64,000 bases of DNA from Scatosoma sp045594025 (GTDB taxonomy: Bacteria > Bacillota > Clostridia > Christensenellales > Borkfalkiaceae). The notes beneath the pieces are model-generated. The model did not search any database and was not told the DNA's origin. It saw nothing but the letters and a program-made list of their open reading frames with translations. The stretch lies in the NCBI GenBank assembly GCA_045594025.1, contig JAZNXS010000030.1, positions 1 to 64,000 on the forward strand, given 5' to 3'. Position 1 is the first letter of the stretch; each line of letters begins with the position of its first letter. A program made the translations under genes and the position numbers. Below, in pieces: positions 1 to 7,462 of this stretch.

Positions 1-147
1 AAAACTATGTTTTCGTGAATTGACGGCTGTGCCGTCGTTATTGTAATATTTCCACAACGCAACGCATAGCGTTGCAATTCACTTGTCGTTAGACAAAATT
101 CACGCGCCGTCAGGCACAATTCACGCCGTAAGGCAATTCACTGTGAA
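1..147. repeat. Composite hairpin repeat, copy A (GTGAATT/AATTCAC linkers)
   Basis: Short perfect hairpins are joined by a constant heptamer. In order: a GAAAAC..GTTTTC-type hairpin cut by the window edge, GTGAATT, GACGGC-tgt-GCCGTC, a conserved spacer (37-58), GCAACGC-ata-GCGTTGC (59-75), AATTCAC, TTGTC-gtta-GACAA, AATTCAC, GCGCC-gtca-GGCaC, AATTCAC, GCC-gtaa-GGC, AATTCAC. The same core recurs at 41300-41390 in this orientation and at 7535-7600 inverted. No reading frame is visible. It lies 3' of rplA with respect to the minus strand. Confidence 0.85.
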
Positions 148-159
148 TAAAAGGCAAAG

Positions 160-340
160 ATGCGAGCAGTTCAAGAAGCGGCGAGCGTCTTGAAGTACCC
201 TCTCCACCCTTTCTCGAAAAGATATAGATACGAGCAAGACAAGGAGCGACGAGCATATCGACAGGAGTGTACTAGCCGTACACGACTGAGATACGCGGAG
301 TCGCGACGCCGTATTGCGACGTATATATGTCTTTTCTAAC
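160..340. repeat. Second interspersed repeat family, copy 1, directly 3' of rplA
   Basis: A stretch without genes that ends about two bases before the rplA stop codon. Its central part (about 240-335) resembles 37825-37925 over roughly 100 bases and contains the hairpin GTGTAC-tagcc-GTACAC followed by ACGACTGAGATACGCGGAG. The last 35 bases also resemble 7645-7680, just 3' of era. All three copies sit immediately 3' of a minus-strand stop codon. No coding potential seen. Confidence 0.7.
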
Positions 341-342
341 GA

Positions 343-1029
343 TTAGAGTTTGGGTTGAACTTTAACACCAGGCCCCATCGTCGAGGTCAACGTAACGCTC
401 TTAAGATAGGTACCCTTTGCTGCTGCGGGCTTCGCCTTAACGATAGCGTCCATAAGCGCGGTGAAGTTTTCCAAAAGCTTTTCGCTGCCGAAGCTCTTCT
501 TGCCGATAGGGCAGTGGATAATAGCGGTTTTGTCAAGTCTGTATTCAACTTTACCAGCTTTAACTTCTGCAATAGCCTTTTCTACGTCCATGGTAACCGT
601 ACCAGACTTAGGGTTAGGCATCAAGCCTTTGGGACCGAGGATACGACCGATACGACCAACCATACCCATCATGTCGGGCGTCGTGATCATAACGTCGAAA
701 TCGAACCAGTTTTCGTTTTGAATCTTAGCGATCAATTCTTCTGCGCCAACGAAATCTGCGCCTGCTGCTGCAGCTGCGTCTGCCTTAGCGCCCTTTGCGA
801 TAACCAAAACTCTCTTGGTTTTACCGGTACCGTGAGGGAGGACAAGTACGCCACGTACCTGTTGATCAGCCTGACGGGGATCTACGCCGAGACGAACGTG
901 CAATTCAACCGTTTCGTCGAACTTAGCCTTTGCCGTTTCAAGCACAACGTTTACTGCTTCGCTTGCTTCGTACTGTTTTGCCAAATCGAATGCTTTTACG
1001 CTATCCTGATATTTCTTGCCGTGTTTCAT
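343..1029 (-). CDS. rplA: 50S ribosomal protein L1
   Basis: Encodes the 228-residue L1 protein, which forms the mobile L1 stalk at the ribosomal E site and in many bacteria also represses translation of its own operon. The family signature GRIGRILGPKGLMPNP is present around residue 130 and the length is normal. The start follows GGAGGCGG. It lies 17 bases downstream of rplK in the operon rpmG-secE-nusG-rplK-rplA. Next on the minus strand come repeats rather than rplJ, which may lie beyond the window edge. Confidence 0.98.
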   Translation of the reverse strand: MKHGKKYQDSVKAFDLAKQYEASEAVNVVLETAKAKFDETVELHVRLGVDPRQADQQVRGVLVLPHGTGKTKRVLVIAKGAKADAAAAAGADFVGAEELIAKIQNENWFDFDVMITTPDMMGMVGRIGRILGPKGLMPNPKSGTVTMDVEKAIAEVKAGKVEYRLDKTAIIHCPIGKKSFGSEKLLENFTALMDAIVKAKPAAAKGTYLKSVTLTSTMGPGVKVQPKL

Positions 1030-1046
1030 CTTTTACCGCCTCCTTA

Positions 1047-1472
1047 TTACTCTTCGACGGTAACGCCCATGCTGCGAGCGGTACCAGCAACCATGCTGAT
1101 TGCACTTTCAAGCGACGTGCAGTTCAAGTCAGGCATCTTCGTCTTAGCGATTTCTTCCACCTGAGCCTTCGTCAGCTTACCAACTTTAACAGAGTTGGGT
1201 TTCGCGCTTGCCGTTTCGATACCAAGCGCTTTCTTGATAAGAACGGGTGCGGGGGGCGTCTTCAAAATAAACGTGAAGGAACGGTCTTGATAGATCGTTA
1301 CAACAACGGGAATGATGAGACCGGGTTTGTCTGCCGTTTTTGCGTTGAATTCCTTCGTAAAGCCGGGCAAGTTGATACCGAAGGGACCAAGGGTGGAACC
1401 TACGGGAGGAGCCGGAGTTGCTTTACCTGCAGGAAGCTGCAATTTTACGACTGCTGTGATTTTCTTAGCCAT
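1047..1472 (-). CDS. rplK: 50S ribosomal protein L11
   Basis: Encodes the 141-residue L11 protein of the GTPase-associated centre, which binds 23S rRNA and contacts elongation factors. It has the N-terminal proline-rich segment AGKATPAPPVGSTLGPFGIN and the C-terminal RNA-binding domain with GTARSMG near the end. Length is standard. AAGGAG precedes the start. A hairpin just upstream (1501-1527) is a candidate site for L1 feedback regulation. Confidence 0.98.
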   Translation of the reverse strand: MAKKITAVVKLQLPAGKATPAPPVGSTLGPFGINLPGFTKEFNAKTADKPGLIIPVVVTIYQDRSFTFILKTPPAPVLIKKALGIETASAKPNSVKVGKLTKAQVEEIAKTKMPDLNCTSLESAISMVAGTARSMGVTVEE

Positions 1473-1500
1473 AAATATTTTCTCCTTAGTGGTTTTTGCA

Positions 1501-1527
1501 AGACGCCCTCAAAAAATTTGACGTCTC
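1501..1527 (-). promoter_or_regulatory. Candidate L1-binding leader hairpin upstream of rplK
   Basis: On the minus strand the rplK leader can fold as AGACG-TCAAA-ttt-TTTGA-GGG-CGTCT: a stem interrupted by an asymmetric GGG internal loop, preceded by GTGGGAG. L1 autoregulation through a bulged helix in the L11-L1 leader is established in bacteria. Assigning this helix to that role is inference from position and shape. Confidence 0.4.
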
Positions 1528-1581
1528 TCCCACTTATTTAACAAATGAATACCCACAAAAAGGTGGGATAACGTGGCTCGC

Positions 1582-2145
1582 TTACGCTTCTTCCGATTCG
1601 CTTGCGACGGGGATCTCCCCTTCCACTTTTTGGATTTGAATGTATTCCACTTCGACGTCTGTTTCTCTGCCGAACATCGTCGTCGACACGGTTGCTTTCT
1701 GCGCGTTATGATTAACTGCCTTAATCGTACCTACAAAACCCTTCAAAGGACCGTCTTCGATGGATACGCTGTCACCGACTGCAAACGAGCTTTCGTCTAC
1801 AACGGGCGTTTCCAAACGCATTTTACGAATTTCGTCCTGACTCATGGGCTTAGGTCTGCCTTGAGGACCGCAGAAACCCGTTACGCCACGAGTGCTCGTA
1901 ACGTAATACCAAATCTGGTTGGTGTAGATCATCTTGATGAACACGTAGCAAGGGAGAAGCTTTCTTTCTACCACCTTCAGCTTACCGTTCTTTTCTTCAA
2001 CGACCTGCTCCATGGGAATCTTCAAATCAACGATATAGTCGCCAAGATTGTTGTTTTCAATCAACTTTTCAAGGCTGTCCTTTACCATTGCTTCATACCC
2101 GGAATAGGTATGCAGAATATACCACTTGGGTTCTTCCATCGGCAT
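1582..2145 (-). CDS. nusG: Transcription termination/antitermination protein NusG
   Basis: Encodes a 187-residue NusG. The N-terminal NGN domain starts with EEPKWYILHTYSGYE and binds the RNA polymerase clamp helices. The C-terminal KOW domain carries GPLKGFVGTIKAVNHNAQKA around residues 130-150 and contacts Rho or ribosomal protein S10. The length is typical. The start follows GGAGGG. It lies between secE and rplK, the usual bacterial order. Confidence 0.98.
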   Translation of the reverse strand: MPMEEPKWYILHTYSGYEAMVKDSLEKLIENNNLGDYIVDLKIPMEQVVEEKNGKLKVVERKLLPCYVFIKMIYTNQIWYYVTSTRGVTGFCGPQGRPKPMSQDEIRKMRLETPVVDESSFAVGDSVSIEDGPLKGFVGTIKAVNHNAQKATVSTTMFGRETDVEVEYIQIQKVEGEIPVASESEEA

Positions 2146-2160
2146 AAGTGTTCCCTCCGA

Positions 2161-2388
2161 TTATACGTTGGTGAGAAGCTTTAACAGCTCCTTAAGACCA
2201 AAGTCTATGCCCGTAACGATGACAAGGAATGCCACAACGATTACAAGTACAACGCCCGTCGTTTTAAGAACGGTGGTGAACTTCGGCCAGGTCACTCTTT
2301 TAAGTTCGGAAAAGGTTTCCTTAAACTTAGCGCCTACGCGACGAAACCAATTAGGTTTTTTATTCTTTGTTTTGGTAGCGTTTGCCAT
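2161..2388 (-). CDS. secE: Preprotein translocase subunit SecE
   Basis: Encodes a 75-residue single-pass SecE that clamps SecY in the translocon. A basic, asparagine/lysine-rich N-terminus is followed by the amphipathic segment FKETFSELKRVTWPKFTTVL, the SecE hallmark, and one C-terminal membrane helix. I chose the ATG at 2388 because GAGG lies six bases upstream; an in-frame ATG four codons earlier has no such site. Confidence 0.95.
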   Translation of the reverse strand: MANATKTKNKKPNWFRRVGAKFKETFSELKRVTWPKFTTVLKTTGVVLVIVVAFLVIVTGIDFGLKELLKLLTNV

Positions 2389-2460
2389 TTGATACCTCAT
2401 ACTTTAGCCCGATAAAACAGGCTACGATAAAACAGCTCGTTCTAAAACGAACTTCTTAGA

Positions 2461-2625
2461 TTATTTTGCTTCTTTATGATCGGTGTGCTTCTTGCAGAAA
2501 GGGCAGTATTTGGAAAGAACCAATCTGTCGGGATCGTTCTTCTTGTTCTTAATACTGTCGTAGTTTCTATGCTTGCATTCCGTGCATTCAAACGTAATTT
2601 TCGCTCTAGCGGTTTTAACTGCCAT
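2461..2625 (-). CDS. rpmG: 50S ribosomal protein L33
   Basis: Encodes a 54-residue L33 with two CxxC pairs (CTEC and CPFC), so it is the zinc-binding type rather than a cysteine-free paralogue. The reading frame stays open further upstream, but homologues start at MAVKTARAKITF, which I used. It is the first gene of the operon behind the promoter at 2675-2703. L33 before secE-nusG is a common Firmicute arrangement. Confidence 0.95.
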   Translation of the reverse strand: MAVKTARAKITFECTECKHRNYDSIKNKKNDPDRLVLSKYCPFCKKHTDHKEAK

Positions 2626-2674
2626 AATAAAAACTCCATACAAAAAATTACACCCCTCTTGGGTGCGTGAGATA

Positions 2675-2703
2675 AGTTTAACACACTTTCGAGGGGTTGT
2701 CAA
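2675..2703 (-). promoter_or_regulatory. Sigma-A promoter of the rpmG-secE-nusG-rplK-rplA operon
   Basis: Minus strand: -35 TTGACA (2698-2703), 17-bp spacer, -10 TAAACT (2675-2680). The leader then carries a small hairpin, GCACCC-aaga-GGGGTGT, before rpmG. This is a near-consensus housekeeping promoter. Confidence 0.8.
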
Positions 2704-2757
2704 TCTTTTTTGAAACGTTTTTTAAACTTTTTTATAAAATTACAAAATTATTTTTCT

Positions 2758-2783
2758 GGGGCTCTTTTTTAGAAAAAAGCCCC
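2758..2783. terminator. Hairpin downstream of the 54-residue protein gene
   Basis: GGGGCT and an A/T-rich stem pair with AGCCCC. The better T-tract follows on the plus strand (GTTTTTTAT), but the only gene reading into it is the minus-strand small gene that ends at 2789. Probably its terminator. Confidence 0.5.
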
Positions 2784-2788
2784 GTTTT

Positions 2789-2953
2789 TTATGCATTTTT
2801 TACCGTGATAAGAAAGCGTTTTCCGCCCGGCAAACAATATATAAATCCGTTTTCCTCCTCCCTTTCCATAAAACCTACAATATTTTCGCCTAATAACGCT
2901 TTGATTGTGTCTAATAAATTATCCTTTTTAATAACTTTTTCTTTTTCGTTCAT
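2789..2953 (-). CDS. Small 54-residue protein of unknown function
   Basis: Not a family I recognise. The frame starts with ATG at 2953, preceded by AGAGGT at a suitable distance, and encodes a charged N-terminus (MNEKEKVIKKDNLLDTIKAL), an acidic middle (MEREEENGF) and a C-terminal beta-like stretch ending KRFLITVKNA. It has a consensus promoter (3006-3034) overlapped by a palindrome and is divergent from a tandem-HTH regulator, so it is probably that regulator's target. The overall design suggests a small soluble protein; no membrane segment or zinc motif is visible. Confidence 0.7.
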   Translation of the reverse strand: MNEKEKVIKKDNLLDTIKALLGENIVGFMEREEENGFIYCLPGGKRFLITVKNA

Positions 2954-3005
2954 AATATTTCTACCTCTTTCGTTTTTGGTTGTTGCGCAATAACCTTACA
3001 CTTAT

Positions 3006-3047
3006 ATTATACCACCTATAGCGGAAACTTTCAAGTAAAAGTTTCCG
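3006..3047 (-). promoter_or_regulatory. Promoter overlapped by a perfect 10-bp inverted repeat (operator)
   Basis: Minus strand: -35 TTGAAA (3029-3034), 17-bp spacer, -10 TATAAT (3006-3011), driving the 54-residue protein gene. The inverted repeat CGGAAACTTT-n6-AAAGTTTCCG (3022-3047) covers the -35 box and points toward the divergent HTH gene. The likely ligand is the adjacent regulator (inference). Confidence 0.75.
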
Positions 3048-3088
3048 TTTTAGGGGATAATATTTTGTAGGAGAATGTCTTTGTTTGT

Positions 3089-3532
3089 ATGAATTTGTCG
3101 ATTTTTGCCGAAAGTCTTTCGGAATTACTTTTAGAATATAATTTAACCCCTACTGCATTTGCAGAGAAAGTCGGTTGCGGAAAAGCTACCATTAGTAGAT
3201 ACCTAAACGAAAAAAAGATACCTTCCGTGGATATGCTTTGTCGTATGGCAGATTTCTTCGGCTGTTCTATCGATTATCTGCTTGGCAGAGAAACCGAACG
3301 TTATCCAAATACGTTTTATCCCTGCCCCACTTTTCAAGAACGTTTGCCTGCACTTTGCCAGCAACTCAAAATCACAAAATACCGTTTACAAAAAGAAACG
3401 GGGGTTGCCGAATCTGCAATTTACAGTTGGCAAAACGGAGAAAGTTCACCAAATATTATAAATATTTTAAAAATTGCAGAAGCCTTTGAATGTTCTGTAG
3501 ATTTTGTTATAGGTAGAAGTAAAAATTTATAA
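3089..3532 (+). CDS. XRE-family transcriptional regulator with two HTH domains
   Basis: A 147-residue protein made of two Cro/C1-type helix-turn-helix domains in tandem. Domain 1 (about 5-67) ends SVDMLCRMADFFGCSIDYLLGR and domain 2 (about 80-143) ends ILKIAEAFECSVDFVIGR, so it looks like an internal duplication. There is no extra effector domain, so it probably binds the perfect palindrome at 3022-3047 and controls itself and the divergent 54-residue gene. TAGGAG lies about 15 bases before the ATG, a somewhat long spacing. A strong terminator follows. Confidence 0.9.
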   Translation: MNLSIFAESLSELLLEYNLTPTAFAEKVGCGKATISRYLNEKKIPSVDMLCRMADFFGCSIDYLLGRETERYPNTFYPCPTFQERLPALCQQLKITKYRLQKETGVAESAIYSWQNGESSPNIINILKIAEAFECSVDFVIGRSKNL

Positions 3533-3540
3533 AATATTAA

Positions 3541-3577
3541 CCGCCTCGCTATGTGTAGCGAGGCGGTCTTATTTTTG
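3541..3577 (+). terminator. Intrinsic terminator of the HTH regulator gene
   Basis: CCGCCTCGCT-atgtgt-AGCGAGGCGG forms a perfect 10-bp stem followed by TCTTATTTTTG, placed just after the stop codon. Confidence 0.9.
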
Positions 3578-3647
3578 TTTTTGCCTATCGGCATATCAAA
3601 CGCTTTGCGTTGATGGCGAAAAACTGCGTTTCTCGACTTCCTATCGT

Positions 3648-4844
3648 TTACTTCGTTAAGCCGTATTCTTCCGCTAGCTTTTTGAAAAGCGGTAACGCTT
3701 TTTCGATGCGTTCCGTTTGTACGCAGTAAGCAATACGTACCCAGCCCTTTGCGCCGAAGTCCGCGCCGTTTACCAACAACAGCTCGTATTTTTTCGCGCG
3801 CTCGCAGAACGCCGCCGCATCCGCTTCCGCCGCCTTCATAAACAGATAGAACGCACCGTCGGGATAAATGCAGGTAAAACCGCATTCCGTCAAGCCGTTA
3901 TACAACAAATCACGGTTGCGCTTGTAGACGCTTAAATCCGCCGTCATGCCATCGCATTCTGCCACTACTCTTTGGAATAACGCAGGCGCACATACATACC
4001 CGAGCTTTCGCCCTGCGCCGCATACCGCCGCATATACCGCTTTCGCACCTGTCGCCTTGGGGTTTACCGCAATATAACCGATTCTTTCCCCCGGCATGGA
4101 CAACGATTTCGAGTACGAATAACACACCACCGTATTGTCGTAGTACGCCATCGGGCAGGGTACTACCGTTTCCTTGTCGTATACCAGTTCTCTGTACGGC
4201 TCGTCCGAAATCAAATAGATAGGCGCACCGTATTCTGCCGATTTCTCTTGCAGTAAAACAGAGAGCTTTTGCATCGTTTCCACACCGTACACTACCCCCG
4301 AGGGATTGTTAGGAGAATTGATAATCACCCCTTTCACGTGGGAATTGAGCGCTTTTTCCAGCGCATTAAAATCGGGTAACATCGTTTTTTCGTCCGATTG
4401 CAGCACGGTGAGTTTTGCCCCTGCCCCTGCCACGAATACCGCATATTCGGGGAAATAGGGCGCAAATACGATATATTCGTCCCCTTCGCAGGTCAATGCG
4501 TGCAAGGTAATCGTTAAAGATGCTGCCGCACCGCAGGTCATATACAAATCGTCGCCCGTCAACTGTACCCCAAAACGTTTCGTGTAATTTTTTGCAATCT
4601 TCTCCCTTACGTCCTGACCGCCCTGTGCAGAGGTATACCCGTGCAACGCCACCGACGGCGTTTCTTGCACGATACGAGAAATCGCTTCGTTTACCGCTTC
4701 GGGCGCGGGTACGGAGGGATTACCGATGGAAAAATCGAATACGTTCTCCTTGCCAATCTCTGCGCTGCGCGTTTTCGCATATTCGAAAATCTCGCGGATT
4801 GTCGAACGCTTACTACCTAATTGATACGCTTTTTCGTTGTACAT
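3648..4844 (-). CDS. PLP-dependent class I/II aminotransferase
   Basis: A 398-residue fold-type I aminotransferase of the aspartate/aromatic group. The PLP lysine lies in SYSKSLSMPGERIG (about residue 245), the cofactor-binding NSPNNPSG segment is near residue 175 and SDEP follows near residue 210. Substrate is uncertain: this subfamily includes aspartate, aromatic and other amino-acid aminotransferases and is often annotated simply as pyridoxal phosphate-dependent. The start is preceded by AGGGGCAGT, a weak Shine-Dalgarno. It is convergent with the HTH gene. Confidence 0.9.
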   Translation of the reverse strand: MYNEKAYQLGSKRSTIREIFEYAKTRSAEIGKENVFDFSIGNPSVPAPEAVNEAISRIVQETPSVALHGYTSAQGGQDVREKIAKNYTKRFGVQLTGDDLYMTCGAAASLTITLHALTCEGDEYIVFAPYFPEYAVFVAGAGAKLTVLQSDEKTMLPDFNALEKALNSHVKGVIINSPNNPSGVVYGVETMQKLSVLLQEKSAEYGAPIYLISDEPYRELVYDKETVVPCPMAYYDNTVVCYSYSKSLSMPGERIGYIAVNPKATGAKAVYAAVCGAGRKLGYVCAPALFQRVVAECDGMTADLSVYKRNRDLLYNGLTECGFTCIYPDGAFYLFMKAAEADAAAFCERAKKYELLLVNGADFGAKGWVRIAYCVQTERIEKALPLFKKLAEEYGLTK

Positions 4845-4894
4845 ACTGCCCCTTTCCTTATTATTATATACGCGTGTGTATACGCGTACGCGTA

Positions 4895-4921
4895 AGCCTC
4901 CCTTTTCTTTCGAGGGAGGCT
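4895..4921. terminator. Hairpin between Mrr-like and aminotransferase genes
   Basis: AGCCTCCC pairs with GGGAGGCT. Upstream on the plus strand lies a tandem TATACGCG repeat. The T-run (CGTTTTTT) is on the plus side only, so termination of the minus-strand Mrr-like transcript is uncertain. Confidence 0.45.
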
Positions 4922-4933
4922 ATCGTTTTTTGC

Positions 4934-6535
4934 TTAATATAAATTGAAGAACGCCTTACTGCCTGCAAGCAGCTTTTCATCCAACACCCATTCGCCGTTT
5001 TTCTGCACGAGCCCGAAGGAGCATTCCTTCGCCGCGTCATACAAATCGTTACCGTCGTAGCCAACGATTTTATCGGACATGGTTTCCAAAATCCGCTTTG
5101 CGTCAGGCGTAAACCGAGAGGTCGTTATGAATATTCCACGGCAGTTTTGCTTGCCGTCTCTGGCTTGTCTGCAAGCACACGCGCCGATGAATTGCTGTAA
5201 CAGCGTTTCCCCAACTACCCACAGCTTTTCGTCCCCCTTTTCAGGGTTCCAGTTTTTCGACTGTATGTAGATGGTCTCTCTAAAACCAAGCTTATCCGTC
5301 AGCTCGATTTCTCCGTCGATACCGCCGTCATGGTCGCCGCCGTTGATTTTCATCCCCTCCAACCGTCTGCCGTTTTTTAATGAATATCTTTCCAGTAAAT
5401 ACACGGAATAATACTCGAAATAGTCTCCGCCAAGCGAACGAATGCGCTTTAAAAACGTTTCCTTTAAACGCTCGTCCTTGGTCAAAGGCTTTTCCGCCTG
5501 CTTTTTCGCCACACGCAGGGGCGTGGGCGCTTTTAACGTCTTTTTAGACGCTTCCGCTTTCGCCGTTTGCGCAGGTTTTTCCTCCGCTTTCATGGGCGCT
5601 TGCTTAGGCTTTTCTTCCGTTTTTACCGCTTTGATCGGCGCGGTGGGCACAACGGGAGTAGAATTTTTTACTTCCACTTTCGTTTCCGTCGGTTTTTGTT
5701 CCGCTTTTTCTGTCTTTTCCGCAGACTTTGCAGGGGTTTGTGCCGATTTTGCAGGGGTTTGCGCCGACTTTGCGCCGAATAAGAAGCTCATGTCCATGAC
5801 GACGCTCTTTTTCGCCACTTCTGCCTTTTCCTTGATGATCAGCTCCCCTTTGGGTTCTTCTTTTTGGACTTCCTCTTTCTTTTGCGGCTCTTCCACAGAT
5901 TTTTCCGTGGGAGCTTCCACTAACTGTGACGGCGTTTCTTTTTCTGTAACAACTTCCTTTGCCTTGGGTTTTCTGCCACGCTTTTTGGGCGCAGGTTTTT
6001 CCTCATCCTGCGGAATAGGTTCGGGCGCCGATTCGGGGGTAACGGGCGCTACGGGCGCAATCGGTTGTATGGGCGCAGGGGGAAGAGGTTCTGCCTTTTC
6101 TTTTTTCGCCGCCGTTTTCTTCGTCTTTTTGACGGGTTTTTCTTCCGTATCCTCTGCTTTTACTACAGGTTCTTCCGTCTTTTTCTTGGATTTCGTTGTT
6201 TTCTTTGCAGGTTTTTCTTCCGCTGCTTCGGGCATAACGGGCAATGCGCGCGCTTTCAATGCGTACATACCGTCCTCGTAAGCAACGTCGCCCTCTTTTT
6301 TCATAATATCGAGGACAGAACCTACCCTTCCTTTCACGTCGTTGACGTTATCTGTTTCCTCACCGCCGAAACGTTCGGTGTACAACTTGGAAACCCCTTC
6401 TAAAAGCTCGTTGTGTTTATGCGGTTTTACCGCCAAAAGTTCTCTAATCAGGTTTTTGGTCGCATCCTTTTTCTCTGCGCGAGTAACGACCGCCGTTTCC
6501 TTAACGGCTTCTTTCTTTTTTGTTGTTCTTGCCAT
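4934..6535 (-). CDS. Mrr-type PD-(D/E)XK nuclease with winged helix, AT-hook and long charged linker
   Basis: A 533-residue three-part protein. Residues about 20-100 look like a winged helix (NLIRELLAVKPHKHNELLEG...). Residues about 100-350 are low-complexity, rich in Lys, Glu, Pro and Ala, with an AT-hook-like KKRGRKPK near residue 185 and a tandem SAQTPAK repeat near 255. The C-terminal domain (about 355-533) has Mrr-family catalytic signatures: GGDHDGGIDGEI and IQSKNW (the QxK). Mrr proteins cleave modified DNA. No methylase or restriction partner is adjacent; it precedes the aminotransferase gene. The eukaryote-like linker is unusual. The nuclease call rests on motifs only. Confidence 0.75.
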   Translation of the reverse strand: MARTTKKKEAVKETAVVTRAEKKDATKNLIRELLAVKPHKHNELLEGVSKLYTERFGGEETDNVNDVKGRVGSVLDIMKKEGDVAYEDGMYALKARALPVMPEAAEEKPAKKTTKSKKKTEEPVVKAEDTEEKPVKKTKKTAAKKEKAEPLPPAPIQPIAPVAPVTPESAPEPIPQDEEKPAPKKRGRKPKAKEVVTEKETPSQLVEAPTEKSVEEPQKKEEVQKEEPKGELIIKEKAEVAKKSVVMDMSFLFGAKSAQTPAKSAQTPAKSAEKTEKAEQKPTETKVEVKNSTPVVPTAPIKAVKTEEKPKQAPMKAEEKPAQTAKAEASKKTLKAPTPLRVAKKQAEKPLTKDERLKETFLKRIRSLGGDYFEYYSVYLLERYSLKNGRRLEGMKINGGDHDGGIDGEIELTDKLGFRETIYIQSKNWNPEKGDEKLWVVGETLLQQFIGACACRQARDGKQNCRGIFITTSRFTPDAKRILETMSDKIVGYDGNDLYDAAKECSFGLVQKNGEWVLDEKLLAGSKAFFNLY

Positions 6536-6552
6536 TTTAAAAATCCTTTAAC

Positions 6553-7275
6553 TTAGTCGAATAACCGAATCAATTCCCCTAAATTTTCGAATTTGGATTC
6601 GGTCTTTTCGGAAAGATACGCTTTCACGAGGCGCAGAGCGCGTTTCTTGCCCCCGTCCAAAGCGGATTCCGAATAGGTTAAACCCGCGCATTTGCGCAAG
6701 GTATGATAGGTGGAGAGACTTGCTCGCTCTCCGTTGACGCACCGATCGAAGGTAGTAAATCTCCCGTCTGCGAAATCAAACCAAAGCCGTTCGCCGATAC
6801 CCCCGTCGCATTCCTCTAAAAAACCGAGGTCGATGGGATAGCCGCTTTCCCGAAGGGCAATCAGCGCAAAACCAAGCACAGCCTCAGCGGGATCGTCTTC
6901 GGATAACGCAAGGGATTTTAAACATTCGATAAGCCCGATAAACAGGCTTTCATAGCTTTCGTTTTCATAGAGAATTGCAAGGCAGATCTCCGCCGCCGCG
7001 CAAGCCGCATAAAAACGTACGATGTCGTAGCGAAGGGAGAAAAAACTTTCGTGCAAGTACGCGCTTGTCACCGTGTACCTGCCCCCCTTCTCCGCGAGAA
7101 CGTATTCTGCAAAACAGAAAGGCTGCGCCGAAAACGCCAGCTTTGCTTTCGGTTTCTTTACACCGCGTGCGCCTGCAGTGATCCTACCCAAAGTCGGGGA
7201 AAAAAGCGTAAGCAATTTATCGTTATCTTTATAGTCGATTGATTGTAAAACGATTGCTTCCGTTTTGATCTCCAT
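6553..7275 (-). CDS. recO: DNA repair protein RecO
   Basis: A 240-residue RecO, which loads RecA on SSB-coated ssDNA with RecR in RecF-pathway repair. The N-terminal OB fold starts MEIKTEAIVLQSIDYKDNDKLLTLFSPTLG, typical of the family. The C-terminal helical part lacks an obvious four-cysteine zinc motif. It is last in the yqfC-to-recO series, 16 bases after yqzL, as in Bacillus. Confidence 0.93.
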   Translation of the reverse strand: MEIKTEAIVLQSIDYKDNDKLLTLFSPTLGRITAGARGVKKPKAKLAFSAQPFCFAEYVLAEKGGRYTVTSAYLHESFFSLRYDIVRFYAACAAAEICLAILYENESYESLFIGLIECLKSLALSEDDPAEAVLGFALIALRESGYPIDLGFLEECDGGIGERLWFDFADGRFTTFDRCVNGERASLSTYHTLRKCAGLTYSESALDGGKKRALRLVKAYLSEKTESKFENLGELIRLFD

Positions 7276-7291
7276 ATCTTTTGTTCCTGTT

Positions 7292-7405
7292 TTACTTTTT
7301 TCTCATTAAATCGTAGTACAGCATATAATAGCTGATACTACCCGTTTTTTCGAAGAGCTCCCACGCCATTTTAGCGGCGCCGTTTTCTTCCTTTTTGTCG
7401 TGCAT
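7292..7405 (-). CDS. yqzL: YqzL family small protein
   Basis: A 37-residue peptide whose core MAWELFEKTGSISYYMLYYDLM matches the YqzL family, which lies between era and recO in Bacillus and many Firmicutes. It was found by reading the gap. GGGAGGG precedes the ATG at 7405. The N-terminal extension MHDKKEENGAAK is variable in the family; an internal ATG at residue 13 is possible but has no ribosome site. Function is not established. Confidence 0.88.
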   Translation of the reverse strand: MHDKKEENGAAKMAWELFEKTGSISYYMLYYDLMRKK

Positions 7406-7462
7406 AGTTTCGCCCTCCCAACATCAGTTTGAGACGAGCGAGAGGAAAGTATGCAGGGGAAT

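Noticed and set aside
1..147. CRISPR array or small regulatory RNA gene
   Set aside because: Repeated heptamers are too short and their spacers are palindromes. No promoter or terminator of its own is clear.
1..342. rplJ-rplL leader (L10 leader)
   Set aside because: The region is filled by two repeats and shows no typical L10-leader features; rplJ may lie outside the window.
2697..2993. 98-residue plus-strand frame
   Set aside because: It lies across the promoter, a hairpin and the minus-strand 54-residue gene, with a low-complexity Phe/Leu-rich product and no ribosome site.
3075..3092. Leader peptide overlapping the HTH start (ATG TCT TTG TTT GTA TGA)
   Set aside because: The ribosome site is only one base away from this ATG, too close for use.
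5442..6281. 279-residue plus-strand frame rich in Phe/Ser/Gly
   Set aside because: Antisense shadow of the low-complexity linker of the Mrr-like gene.
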